From the NCBI GenBank assembly GCA_031761405.1, contig JASEVX010000001.1, forward strand, positions 26,491,854-26,555,853: a DNA stretch of 64,000 nt, given 5' to 3'. Positions 35,052 to 45,600 of this stretch are shown here, in pieces; within the stretch, counting starts at the first letter, position 1; every line of letters begins with the position of its first letter. The position numbers and the translations under genes are program-made. Below the pieces are notes generated by a model. The model was not told the origin of the DNA, made no database searches, and saw nothing but the letters and a program-made list of their open reading frames with translations. This DNA is from Serripes groenlandicus (lineage: Eukaryota; Mollusca; Bivalvia; Cardiida; Cardiidae).

Positions 35052-35214
35052 GGAATATTACGTTGCGGGAGCGATAAATGTGTTCGTATTGCACGACTCG
35101 TAGCGTGGGAAAATCCATATCGTACTCGACATTCGGTCTCGTAAGATATCGATTTTTCCACGCTACTTGTAGTGCAATACAAACCCTTTTATCGCTCCCG
35201 CAACGTAATATTCC
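35052..35214. repeat. Long imperfect hairpin
   Basis: GGAATATTACGTTGCGGGAG then CGATAAA on the left is matched by the complement TTTATCGCTCC...GTAATATTCC on the right. Arms of about 70 bp carry scattered mismatches, and the centre is near CGACATTCGGTCTCG. Open frames across it mirror each other. Confidence 0.9.
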
Positions 35215-35405
35215 GTATGCATTTTATCTGTGTCAACTGCAGTCAATTTTTCGAAAGTGGAGATTATAATATGTTTTGAAAACATAGTGGTTAAATATTA
35301 AGTGTTGCCAATTCAATTCATTTTATCACAAGTTTTTTAGATAATTTGGGGAAAAGACCAGATTATAAATTAAATATATACACACATAAACACGACACAT
35401 ATTAT

Positions 35406-35537
35406 AGGTTATTGCATCAATATGGGAAAATATTGTCTTGGACGAGTTCCTTCGGCTGAGTTGCCCGAGCTTGCGAGGGCACTCCGCCGAAGGAACGAGT
35501 CCCAACACAATAGATTCCCATAATCATGCAATAACCT
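35406..35537. repeat. Long imperfect hairpin with TTCGGC/GCCGAA inner arms
   Basis: AGGTTATTGCAT pairs with ATGCAATAACCT, and GGACGAGTTCCTTCGGC with GCCGAAGGAACGAGTCC. The spacer holds GCCCGAGCTTGCGAGGGC. A decayed version is at about 57690-57800. Confidence 0.9.
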
Positions 35538-36110
35538 TTTTATTGTATAATTTGATATTGGCTATTTAAAATGTGTCGTTTTGTTTGTTTTAAACACGTC
35601 ACACTTATAAGAAAATTAACAGTCGTTTTGGATTGCTCAGATTAATAAACATTAACGATATATCGCGCATTTATACTCTCCTTTACGCTGGTTGCTAAGG
35701 TCGCGGAAAATATAATTTACGAACCGCCATTGTTGTCGACTCGAAATTGGAATCGTCGACAAAATGATGTGTAACGCCTTTTCTAACAGTGTTTTTCATT
35801 AAGAACTCGTGTATTATCTTATTCTTGTATTTACGCCTGGACATTTGTTTTTTTATTACGATTTGGATGCCCCTTTAAAAGGGCCTTTTGACCTCGCAGT
35901 ATGTTCAGTAAAGCGAACACACATCTTTGATATACATATAAAGGCTACTGCGTTGATAAACTTCACATCGGAGGATAACAAAACAAATCTGAAGACCTAC
36001 CTTTAAAACAATCATGTGCTTATTCATCCTAGCAGTTATGAATCCCTCTTTATTTGTTGATACACTTATAATAGATCGTCAACGACAATCAAAACAACAC
36101 TCGAGCAATA
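35538..36110. mobile_element. Element E tail attached to the hairpin, copy 1
   Basis: GTTTTTCATTAAGAACTCGT, TGTTCAGTAAAGCGAACACA, GGTAGGTCTTC (as its complement) and GATACACTTATAATAGATCG all recur in reverse orientation at 57340-57645, next to the decayed hairpin there. So hairpin plus ~550-bp tail is one mobile unit. Its ends are not resolved. Confidence 0.65.
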
Positions 36111-36690
36111 TTATTGATGTACACGTCACATTATTACGTCAGAAACTACGTACGTATTTACTAGCATAGCTAACGCTATAAATAGACCAGATTGGGTTTT
36201 GTGTATGTCTATCGATTTTTCACTTCGTGTCATCTATAAAAGATGTACCAAACAATGTACTACGAACCGTATAATCACAGCTTTTCCCTAGGACTATCAG
36301 AGAATCGAACCTTGAGCAGATCACATCTGTAAACTGATTCAAGTCCCGTCTACATTGATACACAGCCTAAACAACACAGCTGGTTTTTTTTATTTCATTT
36401 ATATTTGTTAATATGCCTAATTAGTTGTTTTAACCATTTTAATGGCTTCACTTGCCTGCGATGCACTAAGCCCTGACAGTTACAATGTAGAAGTAGAAGT
36501 TAGCTGGATCTCTAAATCACGAAAGGTTGGATGAGAGCGCTTTGTAACGTTAGTGTATGGAAATAGTTCCGTCCTTAGCGTCACGTGAAAAAGATTCCAG
36601 TGCAATATCAACCCGTGCAATATCAAATGATATTGCATCCTTTGTTCATATGGAAACAAGAGGGAACAATATCAAAGTATACAATAATAT
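36111..36690. other. No gene recognised
   Basis: AT-rich, with no frames or repeats that I can support. Confidence 0.45.
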
Positions 36691-36695
36691 AATGT

Positions 36696-36830
36696 TATTA
36701 ATTAGGTGATTTCATATTGGCCGAGTTATTTGTCCGAGGTATGCAGTATTGGCCTGAGCCCGAAGGGCGAAGGACAATACTGCTGACAGAGGACAAATAA
36801 CTCGGCCAATATGAAATCACCTAATTAATA
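36696..36830. repeat. Hairpin with a 40-bp perfect outer stem
   Basis: TATTAATTAGGTGATTTCAT then ATTGGCCGAGTTATTTGTCC is exactly complementary to the right side (GGACAAATAACTCGG ... CACCTAATTAATA). The inner arms are imperfect and the centre is GAGCCCGAAGGGCGAAG. Confidence 0.95.
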
Positions 36831-37216
36831 AGTATTTTATTAATCAACTTTTTTATAAATACATGAGTCTTTAGTTATAATCTTAAATAAACAATTAGTG
36901 GTTAATATGGCGGAAAATATAAGTTAAAATCGGTTACTTTGTCAATTCAATGCGTTGATCTTTAAAAAAGACGGCTACCTAATTCATTTTTGTGTTCCAC
37001 CATTCTCGTATAAGGCGAGTTTCGACAGCCAATGAAAATGGTCCATTCCTCAGATTTCGTATTTGGCGAGTTTTGTAGCCAATGAAAACGGCAGAAATTC
37101 ATATTGGTCGACTTGGTCCATATTAGGCGAGTTTTAGCAAATATTGTCTTCTTTTGTTCTGTATTAGCTCTACGGTTGTTCTAGTATCGCGTCAAATACG
37201 CAATAGTTAATTAATA
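36831..37216. other. No gene; short repeated GGCGAGTTT/CCAATGAAAA motifs
   Basis: Three loose units around 37012-37140 share AGGCGAGTTT and AGCCAATGAAAA. Otherwise AT-rich. Confidence 0.45.
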
Positions 37217-37480
37217 AATAGAGGATATTACATGAATGGTCATTCAATACGAAATTTTATTAAAAGAGTATTCTAAAATTGATAAAAACGAGTCTTGGCG
37301 AGTTTTTAGCAATTTTAGAAAACGACGTCGCTATATAGCGCGGTCATTTTCAATGCTTTTCATTGTGACGTTACGTAGCATTGTTATTACACTAGTTGAA
37401 TACGCTATTTATTCAATGGATTTATTACACTCCCGGCGACGTCATTTATGTTATAATTGCAGTTGCTTCAAAAGCACGGT
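37217..37480. mobile_element. Hairpin element D, copy 2 (right arm deleted)
   Basis: Starts GAGGATATTACATGAATGG, a single copy of the 33-bp unit. It continues through the same hairpin left arm and centre CGAGTCTTGGCGAG but loses the end of the right arm and the next ~90 bp. It then rejoins at CGTCGCTATATAGCGCGGTC. Confidence 0.8.
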
Positions 37481-37639
37481 GAATCGCTCGTTTTGATTGG
37501 TTCAAAACCGATCACGTGACTAAAAGGAATTGCGTTTATTTTCCAATAACTGCAATTGATCACATGACCAGTTCACGGAACTACTTTCGGAAAATACCTT
37601 TAATTTCGACAGTTAACCATAAACAATGCCACAAATAAT

Positions 37640-37870
37640 TATGCCGAGGTCATATTCAGCTTAATTTTTTAAAAGTAATAATAAATAACACTCATGAGAT
37701 ATTATATCTATCACATAAAGTGACTTATGAGGCGTATTTCGATAAAAATTTACTTAACGTTTACAATATTTCTATATGAAATTTACGGGTTTTGGCGCCA
37801 AAGCGACTAACGTATGACGTCAAAACGTTAACGTGACGTCATTTTCCTAGTATTAGGTAATTTTCCTAGT
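37640..37870 (-). repeat. Interspersed element B, copy 2 (reverse orientation)
   Basis: Complement of the block order at 21690-21905, including GGCGCCAAAGCGACTAACGT and TGACGTCATTTTCC. See that entry. Confidence 0.7.
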
Positions 37871-37991
37871 ATTAGATCATGTTATCGGCGTAAAGAACAT
37901 AAAAAAGAGATCCCAATTTTCAATTTATATGTCCCTTTTCAAACAATTCTTTCGATGAAAAATAGCTGTTTTTTTCTTAAACTGCAATTAT

Positions 37992-38148
37992 AAGGGTTTA
38001 ATGTATGTTTTGGTACAGTTATAAGAGTATAACACGAAATAGCCAAATTACACAGCTGACATAATGCCCTTCGGGCATTATTTGCTGAGTAATTAGGCAA
38101 TTTCGTGTTATACTCTTATAACTGTACCAAAACATACATTAAACCCTT
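37992..38148. repeat. Hairpin with a 49-bp perfect outer stem
   Basis: AAGGGTTTAATGTATGTTTT, GGTACAGTTATAAGAGTATA and ACACGAAAT on the left are exactly complementary to the right arm. The centre is ATGCCCTTCGGGCAT. Perfect identity of both arms suggests recent mobility or ongoing arm-to-arm correction. Confidence 0.97.
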
Positions 38149-38314
38149 TAATAAATCAAATATACTAAACATTTTCAAAAAAGCAATCCTTCATTTGTAC
38201 ATATTTACCGTTTTCACATATTTCAGAAATATGCAGAACACGACAAACAGCAAACATATGGAAAATCTTTATAAATTCATATTTATTGATGAGCAAAAAC
38301 ATTACGGCAAGAGG

Positions 38315-38565
38315 CGAGTTTGCTCTTTAGTAATGAGCCGTTCCTCGAGAAAACCAACATTATTGACTCTGCGTAAAGTATCGAACCGGATCAGCCTAAG
38401 CATGTCGCGCAGGCTAACCCGGACAGACACTTTTCGCCTCTTTTGGATTTTCTCTTTCATGACTCGTTAATCTATACCTCTATACCCCTGCGCGGGCTAA
38501 TCCGGGCCGACACATTTCGCAGAATCAATAATGTTGGTTTTCTCGTGGGGCGGCTCTAATGTAAT
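38315..38565. mobile_element. Element C (palindromic MITE-like), longest copy
   Basis: AGCCGTTCCTCGAGAAAACC then AACATTATTGA on the left and AATAATGTTGGTTTTCTCGT then GGGGCGGCT on the right form terminal inverted repeats of about 30 bp. The interior includes GGACAGACACTTTTCGCCTC. Compare 24232, and the nested copies at 29065 and 60385. Confidence 0.8.
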
Positions 38566-38569
38566 CGAA

Positions 38570-38990
38570 TATGCAGAAACTCATAGATAAAACGGTTTGA
38601 AAATTAGCACTTTTTAATTCACTTTCCATAAACACGCGAAAGTTGCCCTAATAATCTGTCCACCGACATTCCCCCATGCTTATAAAGCGACCATAGTTCA
38701 AAGATCTTGCAATGATTTTTTTTTCTTGGCTCTCTTTTTTTTATTTGTTTTCAATTTCTTGTCGCTGACCAATTTCATTTGTATATTTAAGAAGAACGCC
38801 TCCTCGTGAAGAATTTCTAAAAGCATGTAGAATGGCGGCGCAGTAGTCGCTTTGTTATTAAACCTGAAGTGCCATCCTGAAAGAAGAAAACAAACTATAT
38901 GTTAACATGTTAAAGGATAAAGGAAAACTCTCAACAACCTATGTGATTTCGAATGTATTTGATAAACATAATATAAACAAGTAAGCTTTG
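38570..38990. other. No gene recognised
   Basis: AT-rich; nothing supported. Confidence 0.5.
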
Positions 38991-39126
38991 TCATAATTGG
39001 ATTCAATGAACATAATATAAAAGAATCTTTGTCATCAATTATTTCGGTCATTATACATCTTATATCAGTGGATGTTTTTCAAGTAGAATTTATTCTTTCT
39101 TTTAAAGCGGTAATCCTGGTATGTGG

Positions 39127-39197
<71 letters not shown>

Positions 39198-39380
39198 TGT
39201 GTGCGTGCGTGCGTGTGTGACACCTAATACAGAAGGCAAACAAAGTAGGGAGAGTTGCGATTCTACTCGTAATGAGCAATTTGAATTATTTCTGCATGCA
39301 CTGTTTTCCACTCTGTCAGTTAATGTAAACGTGGTTCGCTAACTATTTTGTTTTCAATTTGGAAGAGTCCAAGACAATGC
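38991..39380 (+). repeat. Tandem duplication, copy 1, with (GT)n tract
   Basis: ATTGGATTCAATGAACATAA through TTTAAAGCG, then (GT)n merging into (GTGC)n at about 39124-39218, then GTGTGACACCTAATACAGAAG to GAAGAGTCCAAGACAATGCA. The same flanks enclose a different repeat in copy 2. Confidence 0.95.
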
Positions 39381-39457
39381 ATAAAGAGCAAAGTGTTAAA
39401 TAAATAATAACGAAAAATCAGTCTACATGTATTTCGTTGTTAAAAAAATCGCATATC

Positions 39458-39787
39458 ATTATTGGATTCAATGAACATAATATAAAAGAATCTATGTCAT
39501 CAATTATTTCGGTCATTATACATCTTATATCAGTGGATGTTTTTCAAGTAGAATTTATTCTTTCTTTTAAAGCGTGCGTGCGTGCGTGCGTGCGTGCGTA
39601 CGTGCGTGCGTGCGTGCGTGTGTGACACCTAATACAGAAGGCAAACAAAGTAGGGAGAGTTGCGATTCTACTCGTAATGAGCAATTTGAATTCATTCTGC
39701 ATGCAATGTTTTCCACTCTGTCAGTAAATGTAAACGTGGTTCGCTAACTATTTTGTTTTCAATTTGGAAGAGTCCAAGACAATGCAA
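39458..39787 (+). repeat. Tandem duplication, copy 2, with (GTGC)n tract
   Basis: Same flanks as 38991-39380, nearly identical, but the central tract (39574-39620) is (GTGC)n with no long GT run. The two copies thus carry different expansions of one ancestral microsatellite. Confidence 0.95.
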
Positions 39788-39987
39788 CCATCTATGTAAC
39801 CAATTCCAGAAAGCATCATGCTATAGGCTGACTTTGGTAAAGTACGAAAGTACTAATGAACAGCAAAACACAGGGCTTGTTGCGCTCGATAGCTACGACC
39901 AGAACAAGTATTTTTTCCTTTTTTAATTTTCGAAACAGATGAAGCAAATTAATTACCACGTATCAGTATTACCTTCGTGATACATGA

Positions 39988-40164
39988 TTAACCCTTTCCC
40001 TCATACAACAATTCTGCTGCAGACGACTTTGAACGTATTTTGTCAAAACATAGAAAATCTCCATAATTCAATGGATAACCTATGACAAAAAGTGGAAAAC
40101 ATTGTGGCAAAAGGAGAAATTGCACGTTTTGTGCAAAAAGCGTCTATATGAGGGAAAAGGTTAA
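39988..40164. mobile_element. TTAA-type MITE, both ends present
   Basis: TTAACCCTTTCCCTCATAC at the left and ATATGAGGGAAAAGGTTAA at the right are inverted repeats, bounded by TTAA on both sides. The centre has GTGGAAAACATTGTGGCAAA and GGAGAAATTGC. Confidence 0.85.
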
Positions 40165-40664
40165 GCAAAATATTGTAATATTCAAGGTCATGATGAGAAT
40201 ATGTACATATAAAGATATCTCATTTTCCACGGCGTTTTAAAAAACTATGCATGTTGTACACGTACAAAGGTCACTTGTACAAGTAAATAGCATTATATGT
40301 TAGTATTAAACTCGTATATAGAAATAACACTTTGACTATGTTACATATCTATTAATAAATACACAGGGAAATTGGTGCCAACTTTGCTATCGCTATCTTT
40401 GGACTATTTTTTAAAATTGTTGAAAACTGTTTAATTATTCCCCCCCTCCCCCCGTTATTCTCTGATCATTTGACGCATAATTAAACAACTGCAGTTAATA
40501 AGCATCTGCAAGGCATAAAGGGTCTAAAATATGTTAAAATATCACGATCGTCCTTAAATATATGACGCTTAACTAATCGGGACGCTTCGGATGTCATCCG
40601 ATTTGACTTGATCCGTGGTACATATTGCTTGTCGAATAGCTTCTGTAGTTTTATGATTTTGTGA

Positions 40665-40832
40665 TTCAACCCTTCCCACATTCAGACGCTTTTTGACGCC
40701 TCTGCAACAGACAAAGTTTGACAATGGTGACAAAAGAAAAAAAATGCTCATACAAACTTTTATTTAAAGAGAGTTTCCATAGTTTTTGAATACAAGTTGT
40801 CGACGTCGTCTGCTGCGGCTTTGTCATATGTG
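40665..40832. mobile_element. TTAA-type MITE, diverged
   Basis: TTCAACCCTTCCCACATTC, GACGCCTCTGCAACAGAC and the far GTCGTCTGCTGCGGC with CATATGTGGAAA. Orientation is reversed relative to 39988. Confidence 0.75.
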
Positions 40833-41094
40833 GAAATAATTGAAATCTAGTCTATTGGTTCTGCTGAGAAAGTGGATTGACAAATGTGGACCCAACACCT
40901 TTTCGTATAGAGAAGTAATTTATAACCAAACGGAGACACCTTCATAAAAATATTCATCTTCATATATTAACATTTGAAATACAAGGCTAATACAATGAAA
41001 GAAGAAAACTAGAAAGCGATTTGATTTATCTATTTGCTCTTAACTCTTTAAGCGCTGATCGTTCAACAAACATCACCAGTTTTAAAGTTCTCTG

Positions 41095-41160
41095 TATGAC
41101 CCGGCGGGGATCGAACCTGTACCGAGGCGGAGAGGTCTCGGGCATATAGTGCACATTTAT
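41095..41160 (-). repeat. tRNA-like fragment (3' half with B box)
   Basis: On the minus strand, CCTCGGTACAGGTTCGATCC then CCGCCGGGTCATAC resembles a tRNA T arm and acceptor side. No matching 5' half folds with it, so it is more likely a SINE head or LTR remnant than a tRNA gene. Confidence 0.4.
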
Positions 41161-41300
41161 ATGACATAGCGTGGCAGTACATATTTAGTCATAATGTACA
41201 CTGATGTTCGTACAGCACGGCCTGTTATGGTCGCTACGTGGGTTTCACTACCATAAAACATTGCAAATTTCATAATTATATGCGAAATCTAGTTTCAACA

Positions 41301-41500
41301 NNNNNNNNNNNNNNNNNNNNNNNNNNNNNNNNNNNNNNNNNNNNNNNNNNNNNNNNNNNNNNNNNNNNNNNNNNNNNNNNNNNNNNNNNNNNNNNNNNNN
41401 NNNNNNNNNNNNNNNNNNNNNNNNNNNNNNNNNNNNNNNNNNNNNNNNNNNNNNNNNNNNNNNNNNNNNNNNNNNNNNNNNNNNNNNNNNNNNNNNNNNN
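41301..41500. other. Assembly gap (200 N)
   Basis: A run of exactly 200 N, a round number typical of an arbitrary-length scaffold join. Continuity across it is not proven. Confidence 1.
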
Positions 41501-42778
41501 GTGTCGTACCTCATAGTCAGAAATCTGCTTCAAGCGAAGATCCAGATCATCCTGAGCCTCCAAGCCATCAAGCTAACTCCGAAGAGTTATGAACAAACAC
41601 CGACCAAATAATCATTCATTTGGAAAAAAACCCGTGGGTTGTGTTTTGTTGGACGAGAACCTTGACAGGCTGATAATACCAAACAGTAAACCTGTTATGC
41701 GCTTTCAACCGGGTGACCGTAGTCTAATAACATCAGCAGTTTGACATATATTAAAGGGCAATCAGTATAATGTACATAAAGTCATATTATGTGAATATCG
41801 TCAAAATAAAGGTAGTTCGATATCAGGGATAGGAGAACAGTTAGCGCTCTTAACTGTTGACATGTGAAACAATACACCACTTAGCCCGACACCCCAACTG
41901 TATCGGTTTACAGGTTCTGGCATTCGCGTCGAAATGGGTTAAAAACTTGATCAGGTCATACGGACTATTTGTTTGATTTAGAAAGATAGTAGCACATACC
42001 CTCCTTGGCACCAAAATACGAAAACAGCATTACGACTTATAATTGATGTTTTGATTACAATATCAGCATTATTGGTAGTTTACCCAGAAAATGCTAATAA
42101 TTGAAATACTGTTGAAAGGGACGAAAAATCAGAATTGAAACAGTGAGTTTACAAACATTGCGCGCTATATTATTCCCTTCAGGCGATCGCTCCATATATA
42201 TATCACTTATTAGTGTTCCAATATATCCCCGCACTTAGATGTAATGTAGCGATAGAAACCATTGCAATGACAGTCATTGCAATGTGGGTTATTTATATAA
42301 ATAATATATAATTACAACTTTGACGAAACTCGTTTATTTGTTTAGCATATATACATAATTGTTAAAATTAATACACAGACAAAGCTTCCTAATCTATTTT
42401 GTATCATAACTAAGGTCATGACACCGATGAAATATAAAAAGAAAGGTTCGGAGGAAGACATGTTTCCCCTTCCAATTCCTTAGTAAATAAACCCATTGTG
42501 GACAGACAGACAGACGTCGGGGAAGTGATCGATTTGCCTCACTCTGTAAAGGTAGCGGGCGACATAAAAGCGATTACTTACCTACGAGACGGTGGAATAA
42601 GGGGAGACCCAGATCGATATGAGTTTTGGCATGCATAAACATGTACTGTGGAACCTGTGTATGAAGACCACCCATGAGAAGTCATTAATCTTGTTTTTCT
42701 TCACATGTGGTCTTTATTTGCAGAAATTGAGTTTTTGGGAAACGAAATGTATGATTGCTATAGCCAGGTAATTGCCCT
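41501..42778. other. No gene recognised
   Basis: AT-rich. A small perfect inverted repeat (CATTGCAATGACA/TGTCATTGCAATG-like) lies near 42261-42285. Nothing coding is seen. Confidence 0.5.
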
Positions 42779-43009
42779 TTAACCCTTTCCCTCATATAGA
42801 CGCTTTCTGACGCCTCTGCAGCAGACGGCTTTTTGAAAACATAGTCACAAAAGAAAAAAATTGCACAAAACGTGCTATTTCTCCTTTTGCCACAATGTTT
42901 TCCACTTTTCGTCATAGGTTATCCATTCAGTTATAGAGATTTTCTACTTTTTGACAAAATATGTTCAAAGTCGTCTGCTGCAGAATTGTCGTATGAGGGA
43001 AAGGGTTAA
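42779..43009. mobile_element. TTAA-type MITE, best complete copy (231 bp)
   Basis: Left end TTAACCCTTTCCCTCATA, right end TATGAGGGAAAGGGTTAA: an 18-bp perfect inverted repeat including the bounding TTAA. Subterminal CTGCAGCAGACGGC pairs with GTCGTCTGCTGCAG. TTAA target duplication and CCC-starting TIRs are the hallmarks of piggyBac-type elements, so this is probably a piggyBac-derived MITE; that is inference because no transposase copy is in the window. Confidence 0.9.
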
Positions 43010-43243
43010 AGGTGGTCGTCATCACAGGTGCGTTCCTATATGTGTATGTCTAAGTTTGCATCAAATTGATCTTTACTGTTCTATCCCGCAGGTCAGCTAT
43101 ATTGTGACATGACTCCATTTAAGAACTGGCAGTACTAGTATTCCCAATTCATATACCTTTGTTTGTTCTGACGTTAAAATATTCATTGACATTCGTATGG
43201 TTACAAGAGTTTTAATGCAAGGAAATGTCAGTTTTAATCGAGT

Positions 43244-43657
43244 CTATTTAATGATTAGTTGAAGGAAGCCAACAAATTTCTCAAAGAACCCTCTCTTTTG
43301 TAACTTATCTCGAAGCTTAGACCAATCGTCAACCATTGGAACGTCGGCTGTATCCTCTTGCAACGATAGCTGCTCCTCTACAAAAGATTCTAGATCTTTA
43401 TCCTCATTTTCGTCACTTCCGTTTGATTCTAGATCTTTATCATCGCTTTCGTCACTTTTGCTTGATTGTTTAGCGTCGTCTAAACCTTGTTGTAAATAAA
43501 GGTTTTTCTTCACAGGATCTTCGGCTTTCTTCCACCTCATTGCTTGGACCTTACTCTCAAGATATTTGTAAATAGGCTTGTCTGACATACGCTCAAACAT
43601 GTTGGCTAGTCTGAATGCTATGTTAGTGAAGTAAGAACCTTTGTTCGCTGTAATCAT
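43244..43657 (-). CDS. Uncharacterised acidic protein, possible exon
   Basis: A 137-residue open frame from ATG at 43657 to TAA at 43244. It starts MITANKGSYFTNIAFRLAN, continues MFERMSDKPIYKYLESKVQA and a basic KKAEDPVKKN stretch, and then carries an acidic tandem repeat (DESDDKDLES, then DENEDKDLES) encoded by two ~48-bp DNA repeats at about 43380-43470. It ends with VDDWSKLRDKLQKRGFFEKF and a hydrophobic VGFLQLIIK. No signal peptide or known domain is seen. An acceptor-like ATTACAG overlaps the first codons, so the true exon may start there. Composition and length argue for a real gene piece, but I cannot name it. Confidence 0.45.
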   Translation of the reverse strand: MITANKGSYFTNIAFRLANMFERMSDKPIYKYLESKVQAMRWKKAEDPVKKNLYLQQGLDDAKQSSKSDESDDKDLESNGSDENEDKDLESFVEEQLSLQEDTADVPMVDDWSKLRDKLQKRGFFEKFVGFLQLIIK

Positions 43658-43849
43658 TGTTTCTATTAGTTTTAATATGAAAAAGGCAAAGCCTCATCAC
43701 GAGCACAGCGCCTATAATGGGTCTAAGCTGTAGGTATATGACTACCATGATTAAGGAATATGTTACAAGCTGACATAACTGGGACCGTTATTGTACACTA
43801 TCCCTACTTTATCTTTTGGTGCAAAGTCAAATTATCAAACATTTAAACA

Positions 43850-45060
43850 TTGACTTCATCACATGAGCATACACATATATATAATACAGTAAGGTCAAAC
43901 ATAATAATAGTGTTAACAAGATATCCTTCAATTTGGCATTGTGACATAGTTTCAGACAGGTTTATAGCAATGTTCAAAACATCCATCTGCCAAAGTTTCA
44001 ACATGCAAACATTAAAAGAAAAGCTTTCCGAGTGTTAACAACATTTTCCTTAAATATGGTCTAATGAACTTATGTTTGATCCGACATGACACATATTTGA
44101 CATGACACATATTTGAACTTGGCCTAGATATCCTCAGGACAAACATTCTGACATAGTTTCAAAATACTGAAGCAAACATTGACGTCAAGAGTGTTTACAA
44201 GATTGTTCTCAAATGTTTCCTAGTGACCTAGTTCTTTTGTATCCAACATGATCTTTAATTGGATTTAGCCTAGATTTGACCATAACACCAATTCTGACAA
44301 AATGTCAACATGCTAAAATTAAAAATTCAGCATTCAAAATGTCTGATTGTTTACAAAATGTGTCTTCAATTTTCTCTAGTGACCTAGTTATTGACCCCCC
44401 CCCCCCCCATGACCTTTCTTTTTACTAGGCCTATATATTGTCAAGACAATCATTCTGACAAAGTTTTAAGCTGCTGAAGTAAAAGTGTGGTTTCTTGATT
44501 GTAAACAAGGTTTTCCTTTAAATTGGTGAAGTGACCTAGTTTATGACCCAACATGACCTAAATTTGAACTTATCCTTTCTCCAAAATAACATCAAGACCA
44601 TAATTCTTACAAAATTTCAACATGCTAAAGATAAACATGCAGCCTCCAGTGTTAACAATATTTTCCTTCAATTTGAACTTGTGACCCAGTTTTTGACCTC
44701 ATATGACAAAGTTTCAACCTTGGCCTAGATATCATTAGGTCAAACATTCTGACAAAATTTGGCCAAGTGACCCAGTTAATGACCAGAATCACTGGATATA
44801 TCTAAACATAACCTAGTTATCATCAAACAGTTATTCTGAAAACATTTCAACATGCCCAAGTTAAAAAAGGCCTCCAGAGTGTTTACAATATATATATTTT
44901 CCATCAAATTGACATTGTGAACTAAATTTTCACCTAACAGGGCCCAGTTTATAACTTGGCCAAGATTTGTTGGAGATGAACTACTGCTAAACTTGCATTC
45001 ATATTGTCTATTGTAAAATGTTACATGGCGTGCGAACGAAGGACATCAGACAAAATGTGA
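43850..45060 (-). mobile_element. Pearl-like element, minus-strand copy
   Basis: The right end at 45020-45060 is the complement of GATCACATTTTGTCTGATGT and the CCTTCGTTCGCACGCC start seen at 7360. Tandem units about 110-170 bp apart contain the complement of GGTCACTAGG and of TTGTTAACACT. A C-homopolymer lies at 44396-44408. Open frames inside are repeat sequence. Confidence 0.6.
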
Positions 45061-45179
45061 TCGTGAAAAAAAAACCTGTGCAATCAAAGAACAGGACTTT
45101 ATTTGATTTTGATATATACTTATCCGTTTATAAACATTACTTTGTATTAATCCATTAGTATTATATGTAATCAGCTGAA

Positions 45180-45600
45180 TTTCCTCTACAGTCATCCTCA
45201 TAACAGCTGTAATTCCATCATTGTATGAGTTGCTCTCAATATATTCCCTTGTTTAATGTTGATGCAGGAAGTTATATTATCCAACACTCAAAGATGCATG
45301 CAATTTTCATTGTTTTGACAGGCACGAATGACCAAAGGGTATATCTCTAACTGCCTATTATATATGAACTTCCTCTCCCATTTTCGCCATAACAGCTGTG
45401 ATTCCATGATTGTACAGGTCTCAACCATTTACTGTTTTGATGTGTATGCAGGAAAGAATATTACCCCACAGTCAAAGATGCATGCATTTTTCATTGTATT
45501 GACAGGTACCAATGACCAAAGGGTATATCACTAACTGCCTATATAGTTATGAATTTCCTCTCCAGTAATTGCTGTTATTCCATGATTATATAGGATGTTC
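45180..45600. repeat. ~185-bp tandem repeat, about 2.3 units
   Basis: Units begin near 45183, 45371 and 45550 and share CATAACAGCTGTAATTCCAT or a close variant, CAAAGATGCATGCA, TTTCATTGT, TTGACAGG, AATGACCAAAGGGTATATC and TAACTGCCTAT. Confidence 0.85.

Noticed and set aside
35078..35269. Overlapping frames on both strands with the shared TRSVGKSISY and SSVEKSISY pattern
   Set aside because: They are mirror translations of the two arms of the 35052-35214 hairpin.
39029..39342. Val/Cys-rich and His/Thr-rich open frames (also at 325-879 and 1010-1513)
   Set aside because: Translations of GT/CA microsatellites.
44396..44408. C homopolymer as a functional element
   Set aside because: A simple run inside a pearl-like element; more likely slippage or an assembly weak point.
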